From NCBI GenBank assembly GCA_963749715.1, contig CAVVNR010000006.1, positions 566,773 to 630,772 on the forward strand: DNA of 64,000 nt, read 5' to 3'. The translations under genes were made by a program, and so were the position numbers. Source of the DNA: Roseiarcus sp963749715. GTDB lineage: Bacteria > Pseudomonadota > Alphaproteobacteria > Rhizobiales > Beijerinckiaceae. Shown here in pieces: positions 35,178 through 46,547 of this stretch. Below the pieces are notes generated by a model. It was not told the origin of the DNA. It was given only the letters and a program-made list of their open reading frames with translations, and did no database searches. The first letter of the stretch is position 1, and each line of letters starts with the position of its first letter.

Positions 35178-35321
35178 GCGTCTCTCCTCATGTCCCGTTG
35201 CGGCCAACGTTTCAGGCGCGGCCGGCCATTGTCAACGGGGCGTCGAAGTTCGGCCGGTCGCAGGCTCCGTGTGTCGAGCGCCAGATTTCGCCAATGCACG
35301 CGGCCGTGCGTCCGCCATGGA

Positions 35322-35568
35322 TCAAAAGCCGAAGAATTCTCGGCGCAGGGCGTCTTCGTAGAAGTCTCTTTCTGAAGATCGCCTGTCGTTGCATCTTGTT
35401 CTCGTGGAAACACGCGGCTTCCCACCGATCGATCTCCGCGACCGAGTGGTTGCCGGAGGCGAGCGCCTCCTCCTCGCGAATCGCCTTGACCCACTCGTCG
35501 ACCGCGGCCCTATAGGCCGCCTGAAGTTGGTCCAGTTCCTGCTGAAGCTCGGCTGAAATATCCGCCAT
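35322..35568 (-). pseudogene. Small conserved hypothetical protein, frame shifted near the end
   Basis: It starts at ATG 35568: MADISAELQQELDQLQAAYR then VDEWVKAIREEEALASGNHSVAEIDRWEAACFHENKMQRQAIF. This is a short coiled-coil-like protein of about 80 residues. As given, the frame then reads an arginine-rich tail to 35212. A one-base insertion in the TTT run at 35369-35371 would explain this: the neighbouring frame gives RDFYEDALRREFFGF and stops at 35322, a natural-looking acidic/aromatic end. Function unknown; such small proteins occur in many Rhizobiales. Confidence 0.6.
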
Positions 35569-35759
35569 GGGGCTCCCCTAACCCGCCGTCGTTTACTGCG
35601 GCTCTGTGAACAAGAGACGACACCGCGAGCAAACGGCGAAATCGGCCAGGACCGGCCGGCAACCGTTTGCGGAGATGGCGAAATTCGTCTCGGCGCGGTC
35701 CCCCGCCCGGTCGATCGAATGCGAAGCCGCAAGCGTCGCGCGGAGGCCGCGTCGCCGGA

Positions 35760-36497
35760 TCAGTATTCCTGCTTCGTCGGCCGGAACAGGATCTCGTTGA
35801 CGTCCACGTCTTCCGGCTGGCTCATGGCGAACACCACCATGCTGGCGAAAGAGTTGGCCGAAATGGCGCTCTCGTAGACCTTGCGGACGTTTTCCGCGAC
35901 ATCCGGCTCGGTCACGCTATTGGGCAGTTCGGAAGCGACCGCGCCCGGCGAGATGATCGTCGTGCGGATGTTGTAGGGCTTGACCTCCTGCCGCAGTCCC
36001 TCCGAAATGATCCGCACCGCGGTCTTGGTCGCGGAATAGACCGTGCTTCCTGGCCGCACCTTGTGGCCGGCGACCGACGACACATTGATGATGTGGCCGC
36101 TCAATTGCGCCTTCATGTGCGGCAGCGCGGCGGCGACGCCATAGAGCACGCCCTTGATGTTCACATCGATCATGCGGTCCCAATCCTCGATCTTCAACCG
36201 CTCGAGCGGCGAGAGCGGCATGAGACCGGCGTTGTTGATCAAGACGTCGATGCGGCCATGCGACTGGACAGCGCGGTCGACGAGGCGCTTCACCTGTTCG
36301 TATTTGCTCACGTCCGTCTGCACGACTGCGTCGCCGCCGAGCGACAGCTCCTTGGCGAGCGCCTGAAGCCGATCGAGGCGTCGCGCGCCCAGCACCAGCT
36401 TCGCTCCGTTTTGCGCCAGGCGCCGCGTGGCGGCCTCTCCGAGCCCGCTGCTGGCGCCGGTGATGACGACAACCTTGTCCTTGATGCCTTCGGTCAT
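35760..36497 (-). CDS. SDR-family oxidoreductase
   Basis: A 245-residue classical SDR with TGASSGLGEAATRRLAQNGAKLVLGARR (cofactor; the Arg pair suggests NADPH), NNAGLMPLSPLE, the catalytic Ser in NVSSVAGHKV and Tyr-x3-Lys in VYSATKTAV. The ATG at 36497 is chosen by GGAGA upstream (GGAGAAGACAGCTATG). It is the last of three leftward genes (cupin, aldo/keto reductase, SDR) opposite a LysR regulator, a common arrangement for carbonyl or quinone detoxification. Confidence 0.88.
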   Translation of the reverse strand: MTEGIKDKVVVITGASSGLGEAATRRLAQNGAKLVLGARRLDRLQALAKELSLGGDAVVQTDVSKYEQVKRLVDRAVQSHGRIDVLINNAGLMPLSPLERLKIEDWDRMIDVNIKGVLYGVAAALPHMKAQLSGHIINVSSVAGHKVRPGSTVYSATKTAVRIISEGLRQEVKPYNIRTTIISPGAVASELPNSVTEPDVAENVRKVYESAISANSFASMVVFAMSQPEDVDVNEILFRPTKQEY

Positions 36498-36533
36498 AGC
36501 TGTCTTCTCCAATCGTTCGGCATGGGCGCGCTT

Positions 36534-37529
36534 TTAGCGCCCGGTCAGCCGTTCGAGGGCCTCGGGATAGCGATCCCCTTGTACCGTGATCTTGGCGGCG
36601 GCGCCTTCGATCTCGCGAAGATCGTCCTTGGTGAGTTCGATCGCGGCCGCCCCTAAGTTCTCCTCCAGGCGGTTGAGCTTCGTCGTGCCGGGTATCGGCG
36701 TGATCCATGGCTTCTGGGCAAGCAGCCAGGCGAGCGCGATCTGGCCCGCGGTCGCCTTCTTTCGCGCCGCGATCTTGCCCAAGAGGTCGACCAGGGCCTG
36801 ATTCGCCTTGCGCGCCTCGAGCGTGAAACGGGGCAGGATGCTGCGGAAGTCGGTGGAATCGAAGGCCGTGCCGTGGTCGATCTTTCCGGTGAGAAAGCCC
36901 TTGCCCAGCGGGCTATAGGGAACGAGGCCGATGCCGAGTTCCTCGAGCGCTGGGATGACCTCGGCTTCCGGGCGGCGCCACCACAGCGAATATTCGTTCT
37001 GGAGCGCGGCGACCGGCTGGACGGCGTGGGCGCGCCGGATTGTCTGGACACCCGCCTCCGAGAGGCCGAAGTGCTTGACCTTGCCGGCGCGGATCAGGTC
37101 CTTGACCGCGCCGGCGACGTCCTCAATCGGCACGTTCGGATCGACGCGGTGCTGGTAGAAGAGGTCGATGACATCGGTCCTCAATCGTTTCAGCGAAGCG
37201 TCGGCGACCTGCCTGATATGCTCCGGACGGCTGTCCAGCTCGCTCCATCTCGGTTCGCCGTTGGAAGAAGGTCTGAACCCGAACTTGGTTGCGATCGCCA
37301 CGCGGTCGCGGACCGGCGCGAGCGCTTCGCCGACGAGGTCCTCGTTGGTGAGGGGCCCATAGACTTCGGCGGTGTCGAACAACGTGACCCCGCGCTCGAC
37401 CGCGGCGCGGATGAGGGCGATCATTTCCGCTTTATCCTTGGGCGGACCGTAGGAAAAGCTCATGCCCATGCAGCCGAGCCCGATCGCCGAGACTTCCAGG
37501 CCGCTTCTTCCGAGTTTGCGCTTCTGCAT
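36534..37529 (-). CDS. Aldo/keto reductase
   Basis: A 331-residue AKR with the (beta/alpha)8 catalytic tetrad visible: the Asp in TLFDTAEVYGPL, the Tyr of the same segment, the Lys in IATKFGF and the His in DLFYQHRVDP. The C-terminal NADPH-binding part shows TPIPGTTKLNRLEENLGA. It reduces aldehydes or ketones with NADPH in the cytoplasm; it resembles the YajO/AKR13-type reductases. It lies 18 nt from the upstream cupin gene and 36 nt from the SDR. Confidence 0.9.
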   Translation of the reverse strand: MQKRKLGRSGLEVSAIGLGCMGMSFSYGPPKDKAEMIALIRAAVERGVTLFDTAEVYGPLTNEDLVGEALAPVRDRVAIATKFGFRPSSNGEPRWSELDSRPEHIRQVADASLKRLRTDVIDLFYQHRVDPNVPIEDVAGAVKDLIRAGKVKHFGLSEAGVQTIRRAHAVQPVAALQNEYSLWWRRPEAEVIPALEELGIGLVPYSPLGKGFLTGKIDHGTAFDSTDFRSILPRFTLEARKANQALVDLLGKIAARKKATAGQIALAWLLAQKPWITPIPGTTKLNRLEENLGAAAIELTKDDLREIEGAAAKITVQGDRYPEALERLTGR

Positions 37530-37547
37530 TTCCCTCCTCCGTCCTCG

Positions 37548-37943
37548 TCAGGCCTGGTACTGCGCGTCGCTGACCTTCTCCATCCAGTCGACCGCCTTGC
37601 CGTCGAGCTTTTCCTGGATGGCGAGATGGCTCATGGCCGCGGTCGGCGCCGCCCCATGCCAATGCTTCTCGCCGGGCGGAAACCAGACCACGTCCCCCGG
37701 CCGGATCTCCTCGATCGGACCGCCCTCGCGCTGGACCCGGCCCAGACCGGTCATGACGATCAGGGTTTGCCCGAGCGGATGGGTGTGCCACGCCGTCCGC
37801 GCGCCAGGCTCGAAAGTAACCCAAGCGCCGGCCACTCGCGCCGGATCGGGCGGGCTGAACAGGGGGTCGATACGGACCGCGCCGGTGAACCAGTCCGCCG
37901 CTCCTTTGCCGGAAGGCTGCGACCCGCTTCGCTTGATTTCCAT
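37548..37943 (-). CDS. Cupin-domain protein
   Basis: A 131-residue single-domain cupin. Cupin motif 1 is visible as WHTHPLGQTLIVMTGLGRVQREGG and motif 2 as GDVVWFPPGEKHWHGAAPTAAMSHLAI; the His/Glu-type metal ligands fit a metal-binding carboxymuconolactone-associated cupin. The ATG at 37943 has GAGAGGA upstream. It is the first gene of the leftward unit. The 208-nt gap to the divergent LysR gene should hold the control sites. Confidence 0.87.
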   Translation of the reverse strand: MEIKRSGSQPSGKGAADWFTGAVRIDPLFSPPDPARVAGAWVTFEPGARTAWHTHPLGQTLIVMTGLGRVQREGGPIEEIRPGDVVWFPPGEKHWHGAAPTAAMSHLAIQEKLDGKAVDWMEKVSDAQYQA

Positions 37944-38151
37944 TGAATTCCTCTCTTTTGGCGAGCGCCGAAGCCGCCTCCTGCGCAGTGGTCTCCGGCG
38001 GCAAGCGTCGGCCGCCAGGTTGGAGCCTACTCCGTCCAATCCTCCGGCTTCACGTCTTCGATCCCGCCGGTCGCGCAGCGATGATTTAAGCGTGCGCCTC
38101 CATCGCCACTAGCCGCTATAATCCGCATGGACTTATGAGCGGGCGCGATAA

Positions 38152-39069
38152 ATGCAGCGCGGAAATCTGGATGATCTTTTGGCCTTCCTGGCGGTCGGGC
38201 GGGAGCGCAGTTTCACCAAGGCCGCGGCGAAGCTCGGCGTTTCGCAATCGGCGCTGAGCCACACCATCCGCGAGCTCGAGGGCCGGCTCGGCGTTCGGCT
38301 GCTGGCGCGCACCACGCGCAGCGTCTCGCCGACCAGTGCGGGCGAGCGCCTGCTCGAGAGCCTCGGCCCTCGGTTCGAGGCGATCGACGCCGAACTTGCG
38401 GCATTGAGCGAGCTGCGCGAGAAGCCCGCCGGCACAATTCGCATCACCGCAACCGACTATGCGGCCGACACCCTCTTATGGCCGAAACTCATCCGGTTCC
38501 TGCGGCGATATCCCGACATCAAGGTCGAGATCATCATTGAATATGGTCTGACCGACATCGTCGCCGAGCGCTTCGACGCCGGCGTGCGAATCGGCGAGCA
38601 GGTGGCGAAGGACATGATCGCTGTGCGCATCGGGCCGGATCTGCGCATGGCGGTCGTCGGCGCACCATCCTATTTCAAGGACCGGCCCGAGCCGGGGAAA
38701 CCGCAGGACCTGATTGGTCACAAGTGCATCAATCTGCGTCTCTCCACCCACGGCGGTCTGTACGCCTGGGAATTCGAGAAGGACGGGCGCGAACTCAAAG
38801 TCCGGGTCGAAGGCCAGCTGGTCTTGAACGGCTCCTCCCCGATGCTGAATGCGGCGTTGGCCGGCTTCGGCCTCGCCTATGTGCCGGAGGACCTGGCGCG
38901 GCCCCACCTCGCGAAGGGACGGCTCAAGCGGGTGCTCGAGGAATGGCTCCCGCCATATGCCGGCTACCACCTCTACTACCCGAGCCGCCGGCAGCATTCG
39001 CCGGCCTTCGCCCTATTGGTCGACGCGCTGCGCTATCGCGACACCCCCGGCGCCCGCCCGAAATCCTGA
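38152..39069 (+). CDS. LysR-family transcriptional regulator
   Basis: A 305-residue LTTR. The N-terminal winged helix (DDLLAFLAVGRERSFTKAAAKLGVSQSALSHTIRELEGRLGVRLLARTTRSV) is followed by an effector-binding domain (PAGTIRITATDYAADTLLWPKL and later GFGLAYVPEDLARPHL). It is divergent from the cupin / aldo-keto reductase / SDR set, which it probably controls. A good -10 (TATAAT at 38117-38122) lies 30 nt upstream, although no matching -35 is obvious. The likely signal is a carbonyl or aromatic compound, by analogy only. Confidence 0.9.
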   Translation: MQRGNLDDLLAFLAVGRERSFTKAAAKLGVSQSALSHTIRELEGRLGVRLLARTTRSVSPTSAGERLLESLGPRFEAIDAELAALSELREKPAGTIRITATDYAADTLLWPKLIRFLRRYPDIKVEIIIEYGLTDIVAERFDAGVRIGEQVAKDMIAVRIGPDLRMAVVGAPSYFKDRPEPGKPQDLIGHKCINLRLSTHGGLYAWEFEKDGRELKVRVEGQLVLNGSSPMLNAALAGFGLAYVPEDLARPHLAKGRLKRVLEEWLPPYAGYHLYYPSRRQHSPAFALLVDALRYRDTPGARPKS

Positions 39070-39088
39070 ATTTGCCGGAGCCGCTGGC

Positions 39089-39544
39089 TCACCACAGCAT
39101 TGTCCACGACAGGGCTGCCGCCTCGGGGGCGAGTTTGTGAGGGCCGTCGGATTTTTGCCAATCGAGAAGCAAGCCGCGAAATCCGCCCCGGCTCGGATTC
39201 GCGCGCTCGATCAGATCGTTCATCAGGCGGAGCCGCCTGACCAGCGTCTTCATGAACCCGACCGCGCGAGCCGGGTTGTCTTCGATCGCGGCGATGAACT
39301 CCTCATACGAAGCCGCGAGGCATTCCGCGTCGGTCGCCGCCTTCACGGTCGCTGATCGCGGCCCGGGATCGATGAGGCACATCTCGCCGAACACCTCGCC
39401 CGTCTGCAGCATGCCGACGGTCCGGGCGTTGGCGCCCTGACCGATGATGACCTCGACCGATCCGCGGACGATGAAGAACGCCGTATCGCCATCGTCGCCT
39501 TCGGCGATGATCGTATCTCCGGCCTTGAACGAGACGTCTTGCAT
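39089..39544 (-). CDS. Cyclic-nucleotide-binding-domain protein
   Basis: A 151-residue protein formed almost entirely by one cNMP-binding (CAP_ED) beta-roll: KAGDTIIAEGDDGDTAFFIVRGSVEVI then VGMLQTGEVFGEMCLIDPGPRSATVKAATDAE, where GEVFGEM...RSATV is the phosphate-binding-cassette pattern. A short helical tail follows (FMKTLVRRLRLMNDLIE), but there is no DNA-binding domain, so it may act through a partner protein. Convergent with the LysR gene, 19 nt apart. Confidence 0.87.
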   Translation of the reverse strand: MQDVSFKAGDTIIAEGDDGDTAFFIVRGSVEVIIGQGANARTVGMLQTGEVFGEMCLIDPGPRSATVKAATDAECLAASYEEFIAAIEDNPARAVGFMKTLVRRLRLMNDLIERANPSRGGFRGLLLDWQKSDGPHKLAPEAAALSWTMLW

Positions 39545-39795
39545 GCGTTGCCTCCGAGCGGTTCGAATCCAGCGCCGCCGGTTATATCAGGTCTGGGCAG
39601 GGCCAGACCGCGAGGGTTTCCGCTCCTGCCGACTGAGGCCTAGGCGCGCGTCCGGCGCGTCTGGCGCAAAAGATTCAGCCTCGCCCAAGCTTGCCCCGCC
39701 AGGTTGCGGCAAATCCCTTGCGCAGCCAGAGATTGTGACAATTCGCGCGCTCTTCGACGCTCCCGTCCAAATCCGCCCGATCCCGGGATAGCGCG

Positions 39796-42700
39796 GTGGC
39801 GAAATCGACGACCAGCGCGCCGCCCTCGCACGGCCCGAGACATGGGCTGTTGCTGAGCACGGCGATGCTTGGAACGCTGTGCCTCGGCTATGGCCGCCGG
39901 GCTTATGGCGCCTGCGCCCCGTCGGGACCGGCGGGGACGTATGCCTGCTCGGGATCGACCGCCGCGACCCAAAGCCTGAGCCCCGCTCCGCCGGCCGCGC
40001 CGCTGGTCGTCACCACAACCCCCGGCTTCGGCATAACGACAGCCACCGGCGACGCCTTCGACCTGTCGACGACAGCCGCGGGAACCGGCCTCGGCTTCAT
40101 CGACAACAATGCCTCGACGATCGCCGGCAACGGCTATGGGATCAACGCCACGAACCTCGGCGGCGGCGATTTGGCGATCACGACCACCGGGAGCGTCAGC
40201 GGCGGCGCACTCGGAAGCGCTACGGCTTCCGGCATCCTGGCCAAAAACTACGGGGCGGGATTGACGATCAGCGCTGCCGGCGTGGTCGGAGTGAACTATG
40301 GCGTCAGCGCGCTGAACAAAGGCTCCGGCGCCTTGTCGATCACGACGACGAAGGCGGTCTACGGCAATTACAATTCCGGCATAGCGGCGAAAAACTACGG
40401 CGCGTCGTTGACAATCAGCGCGGCGGCCGTCGCCGGCGGAAATTATGGCGTTGCCGGCGGCGCGAAGGGAGATGGAATTTATGCCCTGAACCGCGGCAGC
40501 GGCGTGCTGTCGATTACCGCGAACGGACCGGTCTCCGGTTTCGGCGCGGGGATCGAAGCGAGGAACTATGGAACGTCGCTGACCGTCACCGCCGGCAATG
40601 TCTCCGGCGGAACGTTCGGCGTCTATGCCTTGAACCAGGGCTCGGGCGCGCTGTCGATCACGACCGTCGGCCAGGTCTCGGGCGGCGCTCGCGGCATCGT
40701 CGCCAGGAACTATGGGACGTCGCTTTCGATCACAGCCGCGGGCGCGAGCGGCGCAGTCATCGGCATCGGCGGCTACAACCGCGGCAGCGGCTCGCTTACA
40801 ATCACGGCAACCGGAACGGTCACCGGCGGCTCGACATACGGCTTGATCGCCAAAGGCTACCAGTCCGGGCAGGGCGTCACGATTCAAGCCCAGAGCGTGT
40901 CGGGCAGGTACGGCGTCGTCGGCCTCGACTACGGCCAAGGCGCCTTGTCGATCACGACGACGGGGACCGTCACCGGGTCGAGCGGATCGGGGGTTTTCGC
41001 TTACAGCGCCTATGGAACCAGCGTGAAGGTCAAGACCTACGGCCCGGTCACCGGCGCGCTCGACGGCGTCTACGCGAAGCTCGGCGCCTACGCCCTGGCG
41101 GCTCAGCCGACCGGCGCCCTCTCGGTGACCGCGGCCGGATCGGTGACGGGAACGACCGGGGCCGGCGTCTACGCCGCGAATTTCGGCGAGGGCGGCGCGA
41201 CGACGGCGATCACCGTGACTTCGACCGGCCTCGTCAAAGGCAGAATGGCGGGCGTCGCCGCCTATTCGAAATATGGCGCGCCGATCTCGATCACCAACAA
41301 CGGCGTGATCCAGAACCTGTCGGGCGCGTCGACCGACCTCGCCATCATGACCAGCGGCGGCCCGGCCACGATCGTCAACAACGGCACGCTGACCGGCGTC
41401 GTCAATGTCTCCGCGCCCGCCGTCAGCACGATGACCAACAACGCGACCTGGAACACCGCCGGGGGAACCAACGCATTTGGCGGCGCGGACACGCTCACCA
41501 ACGCAGCCGCCGGCACGATCGTCGCCGCCGCCGGCGGCGCCGCGACCGCGGTGACGACGACATTCAATGGCCTTGCGACCTTCAACAACGCCGGCCTGAT
41601 CACGATGCGCAACGGCGTTATCGGCAATCAGGTCGTCATCAACGGGAATTTTGCCGGCCAGGGCGGCTCGGTCGCGCTCGACACGCAGCTCGGCGGGGAC
41701 GGTTCCCCGACCGACAAACTGAAGATCAACGGCAACGCGTCCGGCACAACCAGCCTCATTGTCAGCAACGTCGGCGGGCTCGGAGCCCTGACGACCAACG
41801 GCATCGAAGTGGTCGCGATCAGCGGCGTGTCGGCGTCGAACGCGTTCACTCTTGGGCAGCCGGTCGCGGTCGGCGCGTACGCCTATACGCTTGTCGAGGG
41901 CAGCGGCGGCGCGGGAAGCGAGAACTGGTCGTTGTCCTCGACCCTGACCCCGACCCCAACGCCAACGCCGACGCCGACCCCAACGCCAACGCCGACACCC
42001 AACACCGACCCCGACGCCAACCCCGACCCCGACGCCCACTCCAACGCACGACGCCGACGCCAACTCCCACGCCAACACCGACTCACACGCCCACACCCAC
42101 TCCCAAGCCCACCCCGACCCCGACGCCCGATCCGCCGAAGCCAACCCCGTCGCCGACGCCAACTCCCAAGCCCGCGGTGGTGGGCCTGCCGAACTATCGC
42201 AACGAAGTTCCCGTCTATCTCGCCACACCCGAGCTGGCGAATGTGCTGGGCTTCGCGATGATCGACAATTCCGATGCGCGCATGGGCGGCGGACGCGAGG
42301 ATTTCGCGCCGCCGCCGCCGGGCTTTCGCGCCGAAATCGCCCCGTGCGAGTCCTTGTCCCCGGCCGATGCGCAAAAGGCGATCCAGTCGGGGAGCGAATG
42401 CGCGACGCCTTCGGATGAAGCCAAGCTCGATGCGCGGCAGCGCGCCGACGCCGACGAGGCCATTCGCAACTCGCTCATGTGGGGTCGCGTCATCGGCGCA
42501 ACCGGCGAGCAACAGCCCGGCGGCGCCGCGAGCCTTTCGTTCGCGACGCCCTTCCTGAACGGGAAGGGTCCGCAATTCAGCGCCACCTACGGAGGCCTTC
42601 AGGCTGGCGTCGATCTCTGGCGGCAGACAAGCCGCGACGGCTCGCATGACGACGCCGGTCTCTTCATCGGCTATCTCACCGCGTTCGCCGATGTCGATCA

Positions 42701-43352
42701 GGTCTATTCCTCGGCGAGAGCCGGCACGGTCGACATGAACGCTTATTCGGGCGGCGCTTACTGGACTCACTTCGGCCCGCAGGGCTGGTACATCGACAGT
42801 GTGCTTCAGGGCGCGTGGTTCGGTCAGTCCCATGCCGGGACGAGCCTGACCGGCATGACCGTGTCGGGTTGGGCGGCGACCGCTTCGATCGAGGCGGGCG
42901 ATCCCTTCCGCATCGCCCCGTCGTGGACGATCGAGCCGCAGGCGCAACTGATCTACCAATACGTGGCCATGGGCTCGGGCGCGGACGCATACGGTCTGAC
43001 CAGCTTTGGGGACTCAAACGACCTTCGCGCGAGGATTGGCGCCAAAGCCTCCTATGTCGCCCCGAACGAGGCGAACGGAGGCAATGTCCCGGTGACATAC
43101 TGGGGTCGCGTCAATCTCTGGCATGACTTCATCGTCAGCCCGCCGTCCGCGACCTTCGCCACGCTTGCGGGCCTCAATCCAACAACTCTCGACGGCGCGC
43201 TCCTGGGCACCTGGGGCGAGATCGAACTGGGCGCGAACGCGCGCCTCACCAAGTCGCTCAGCCTCTACGGCTCGGCCTTCTACGATCATTCGATCGACGG
43301 CGGCGCGAGCTGGAGCGTCGGCGGCCGGATCGGCGTCAAGCTCGAGTTCTAG
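39796..43352 (+). pseudogene. Large type V autotransporter, shifted twice within the Pro-Thr linker
   Basis: The GTG start at 39796 gives a signal-peptide-like N-terminus (LLLSTAMLGTLCLGYGRRAYG). A passenger of about 700 residues follows, built from glycine/threonine-rich beta-helix repeats (GxLSITTTGxVxG and KNYGxSLTISA units). A Pro-Thr linker (41945-42171) follows. The C-terminal half, in another frame, has an autotransporter beta-barrel (LWRQTSRDGSHDDAGLFIGYLTAFADV; final GGRIGVKLEF ending in Phe as needed for BAM insertion). Two single extra bases, at about 41998-42000 and 42047-42049, restore one frame if removed. It would be exported and displayed or released at the cell surface. Confidence 0.82.
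41945..42171 (+). repeat. Low-complexity Pro-Thr linker repeat (ACG/CCG/CCA hexamers)
   Basis: Many copies of CC(A/G)AC(G/C) hexamers encode (PT)n between passenger and barrel. The reading frame slips twice inside this tract, at about 41998-42000 and 42047-42049. Such tracts are slippage-prone both in vivo and in sequencing and assembly. Confidence 0.8.
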
Positions 43353-43475
43353 CGAACACGGTCTACCAAAATCCGGGCCAGTATTGATCCGGAACGACCA
43401 ATCTCTTTTCCAATTCTTGAAGTTTCGTGCGTCTGGCCTCCGGGCGCCAATTCGTTTGTGGGCCAAGAAATAGCC

Positions 43476-43502
43476 CTGGCACTCTCTTGTAACGAGTGCT
43501 AA
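43476..43502. promoter_or_regulatory. CIRCE element (HrcA operator) of groESL
   Basis: CTGGCACTC (43476-43484), nine bases, GAGTGCTAA (43494-43502). The right arm is the exact CIRCE half-site and the left arm differs from TTAGCACTC only at the outer three positions. It lies 91 nt before groES. CIRCE is bound by the HrcA repressor, giving heat induction. Confidence 0.92.
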
Positions 43503-43592
43503 CAGTCACCAGATGCCGGAGAGGCGGAGCGAAACGTCGGAGACAGGAGGCGTTCGCCTCCAGACCGGTGAGGCTCGCCAGAAAGAGCCTTC

Positions 43593-43916
43593 ATGAAATT
43601 CCGTCCGCTGCACGACCGCGTGGTCATCCGCCGTATCGAGGGCGAGGATAAGACCAAAGGCGGGATCATCATTCCCGACACCGTCAAAGAAAAGCCGCAA
43701 GAGGGCGAGGTGGTCGCGGTCGGACCCGGCGCTCGCGACGAAAGCGGCAAACTCACGCCTGTCGAACTCAAACCAGGCGACCGCGTGTTGTTCGGCAAAT
43801 GGTCCGGCACGGAGGTCAAGATCGACGGCGAGGAGCTCCTGATCATGAAGGAGACCGACGTCATGGGCGTCATCGAAGGCGTGGTCGTGCCCAAACCCGC
43901 CAAGAAGGCCGCCTGA
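43593..43916 (+). CDS. groES: Co-chaperonin GroES
   Basis: A 107-residue co-chaperonin. MKFRPLHDRVVIRRIEGEDKTKGGIIIPDTVKEKPQEGEVVAVGPG shows the conserved start and the mobile loop (GGIIIPDT) that contacts GroEL, and the end VLFGKWSGTEVKIDGEELLIMKETDVMGVIEG is standard. It caps the GroEL ring during ATP-driven protein folding in the cytoplasm. First gene of a CIRCE-controlled operon, 37 nt before groEL. The short Lys/Ala tail (PKPAKKAA) is longer than in most GroES. Confidence 0.97.
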   Translation: MKFRPLHDRVVIRRIEGEDKTKGGIIIPDTVKEKPQEGEVVAVGPGARDESGKLTPVELKPGDRVLFGKWSGTEVKIDGEELLIMKETDVMGVIEGVVVPKPAKKAA

Positions 43917-43953
43917 ACCAAAACCCCTTTCATCAATCTGAGGATTTAGAACC

Positions 43954-45588
<1,635 letters not shown>

Positions 45589-45598
45589 ACGAAACGAC

Positions 45599-45635
45599 GA
45601 CCGGGACGGTGCGCTCACGCGCCGCCGTCCCGGTC
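45599..45635 (+). terminator. Terminator-like hairpin after groEL
   Basis: GACCGGGACGG (45599-45609) and CCGTCCCGGTC (45625-45635) form a perfect 11-bp stem with a 15-nt loop, 11 nt after the groEL stop. No T-run follows, so it may act with Rho or only protect mRNA ends. Confidence 0.6.
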
Positions 45636-45675
45636 TGTCGCGACTGCTCGGAGTGGAGTCCGTGACAGGTGATCG

Positions 45676-46542
45676 ATGCTGATCCGTTACGGCTATGAAA
45701 TCGCCGTCACTTGCGCTCAGCCCACTGCGATGGTCTGCCTCCTGTCGGTCAGCGAAGATCGGAAGGCCGACATACGCGCCCCCGAAAAGGTGTTTACGAC
45801 GCCCATCATTCCCACCACCACCTATGTCGATACGTTCGGCAATCACTGCCGCAGGCTGGTCGCGCCTGCCGGCGATCTAACGATTTGGGGCGACGCGACA
45901 ATCGAAGACGATGGCAAGATCGACCCAGCGGACTTTGGCGCTTCGGAAGTTCCCGTCGGCGAGCTGCCCAATTCATGCCTGCTCTATCTGATGGGAAGCC
46001 GATATTGCGAGACTGACAAGCTGAGCCAAACGGCTTGGGATCTGTTCGGCAAAATCCCTCCCGGCTGGGGGCGCGTGCAGGCGGTCTGCGATTTTGTCCA
46101 TCGGCACATCAAGTTTGACTATATGCAGGCGCGAGCGACCCGAACGGCATTTGAGGCTTTCAATGAGCGGATCGGAGTTTGCCGCGATTTCGCCCATCTG
46201 GCGGCGGCGCTTTGCCGCTGCCTCAACATTCCGGCTCGCTACGTCAACGGCCATCTCGGCGACATTGGCGTCCCCGTCGTCGACCCGATGGATTTCAGCG
46301 CCTGGATCGAGGTGTACCTCGCCGGTTCGTGGTGGACCTTCGACCCGCGCAACAACATGCCGCGGATTGGCAGGATCGTGATCGCGCGAGGCCGGGACGC
46401 CGCCGACATCCCCTTGATCAACTCGTTTGGACCCCACGTCCTCAAGACCTTTCGGGTCTGGACCTACGAGGTTTCCGGCCCCGGGCCACCCGCGCCGGAC
46501 CTTGTCGAGGCTGCCGCGCCGAGCTCCGCGTGCGATCAATGA
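45676..46542 (+). CDS. Transglutaminase-like (bacterial cysteine protease-like) family protein
   Basis: A 288-residue protein of the transglutaminase-like superfamily. An N-terminal beta domain (IRYGYEIAVTCAQPTAMVCLLSV) precedes the catalytic core: GVCRDFAHLAAALCRCLNIPARYVNG with the Cys, then DFSAWIEVYLAGSWWTFDPRNN with the Asp. The position just before AW, which is often His in this superfamily, is Ser here. The cluster of Cys residues (CRDF, LCRC) is notable. Such proteins act as amide-bond-cleaving or -forming enzymes. No operon partner is evident. Confidence 0.85.
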   Translation: MLIRYGYEIAVTCAQPTAMVCLLSVSEDRKADIRAPEKVFTTPIIPTTTYVDTFGNHCRRLVAPAGDLTIWGDATIEDDGKIDPADFGASEVPVGELPNSCLLYLMGSRYCETDKLSQTAWDLFGKIPPGWGRVQAVCDFVHRHIKFDYMQARATRTAFEAFNERIGVCRDFAHLAAALCRCLNIPARYVNGHLGDIGVPVVDPMDFSAWIEVYLAGSWWTFDPRNNMPRIGRIVIARGRDAADIPLINSFGPHVLKTFRVWTYEVSGPGPPAPDLVEAAAPSSACDQ

Positions 46543-46547
46543 CCCTA

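Noticed and set aside
39640..42228. A very long open frame (862 codons) on the minus strand opposite the autotransporter
   Set aside because: It mirrors the repetitive, GC-rich passenger gene codon by codon, is rich in Arg/Gly/Asp without domains, and lacks a ribosome-binding site. The plus-strand frame has a signal peptide, beta-helix repeats and a barrel.
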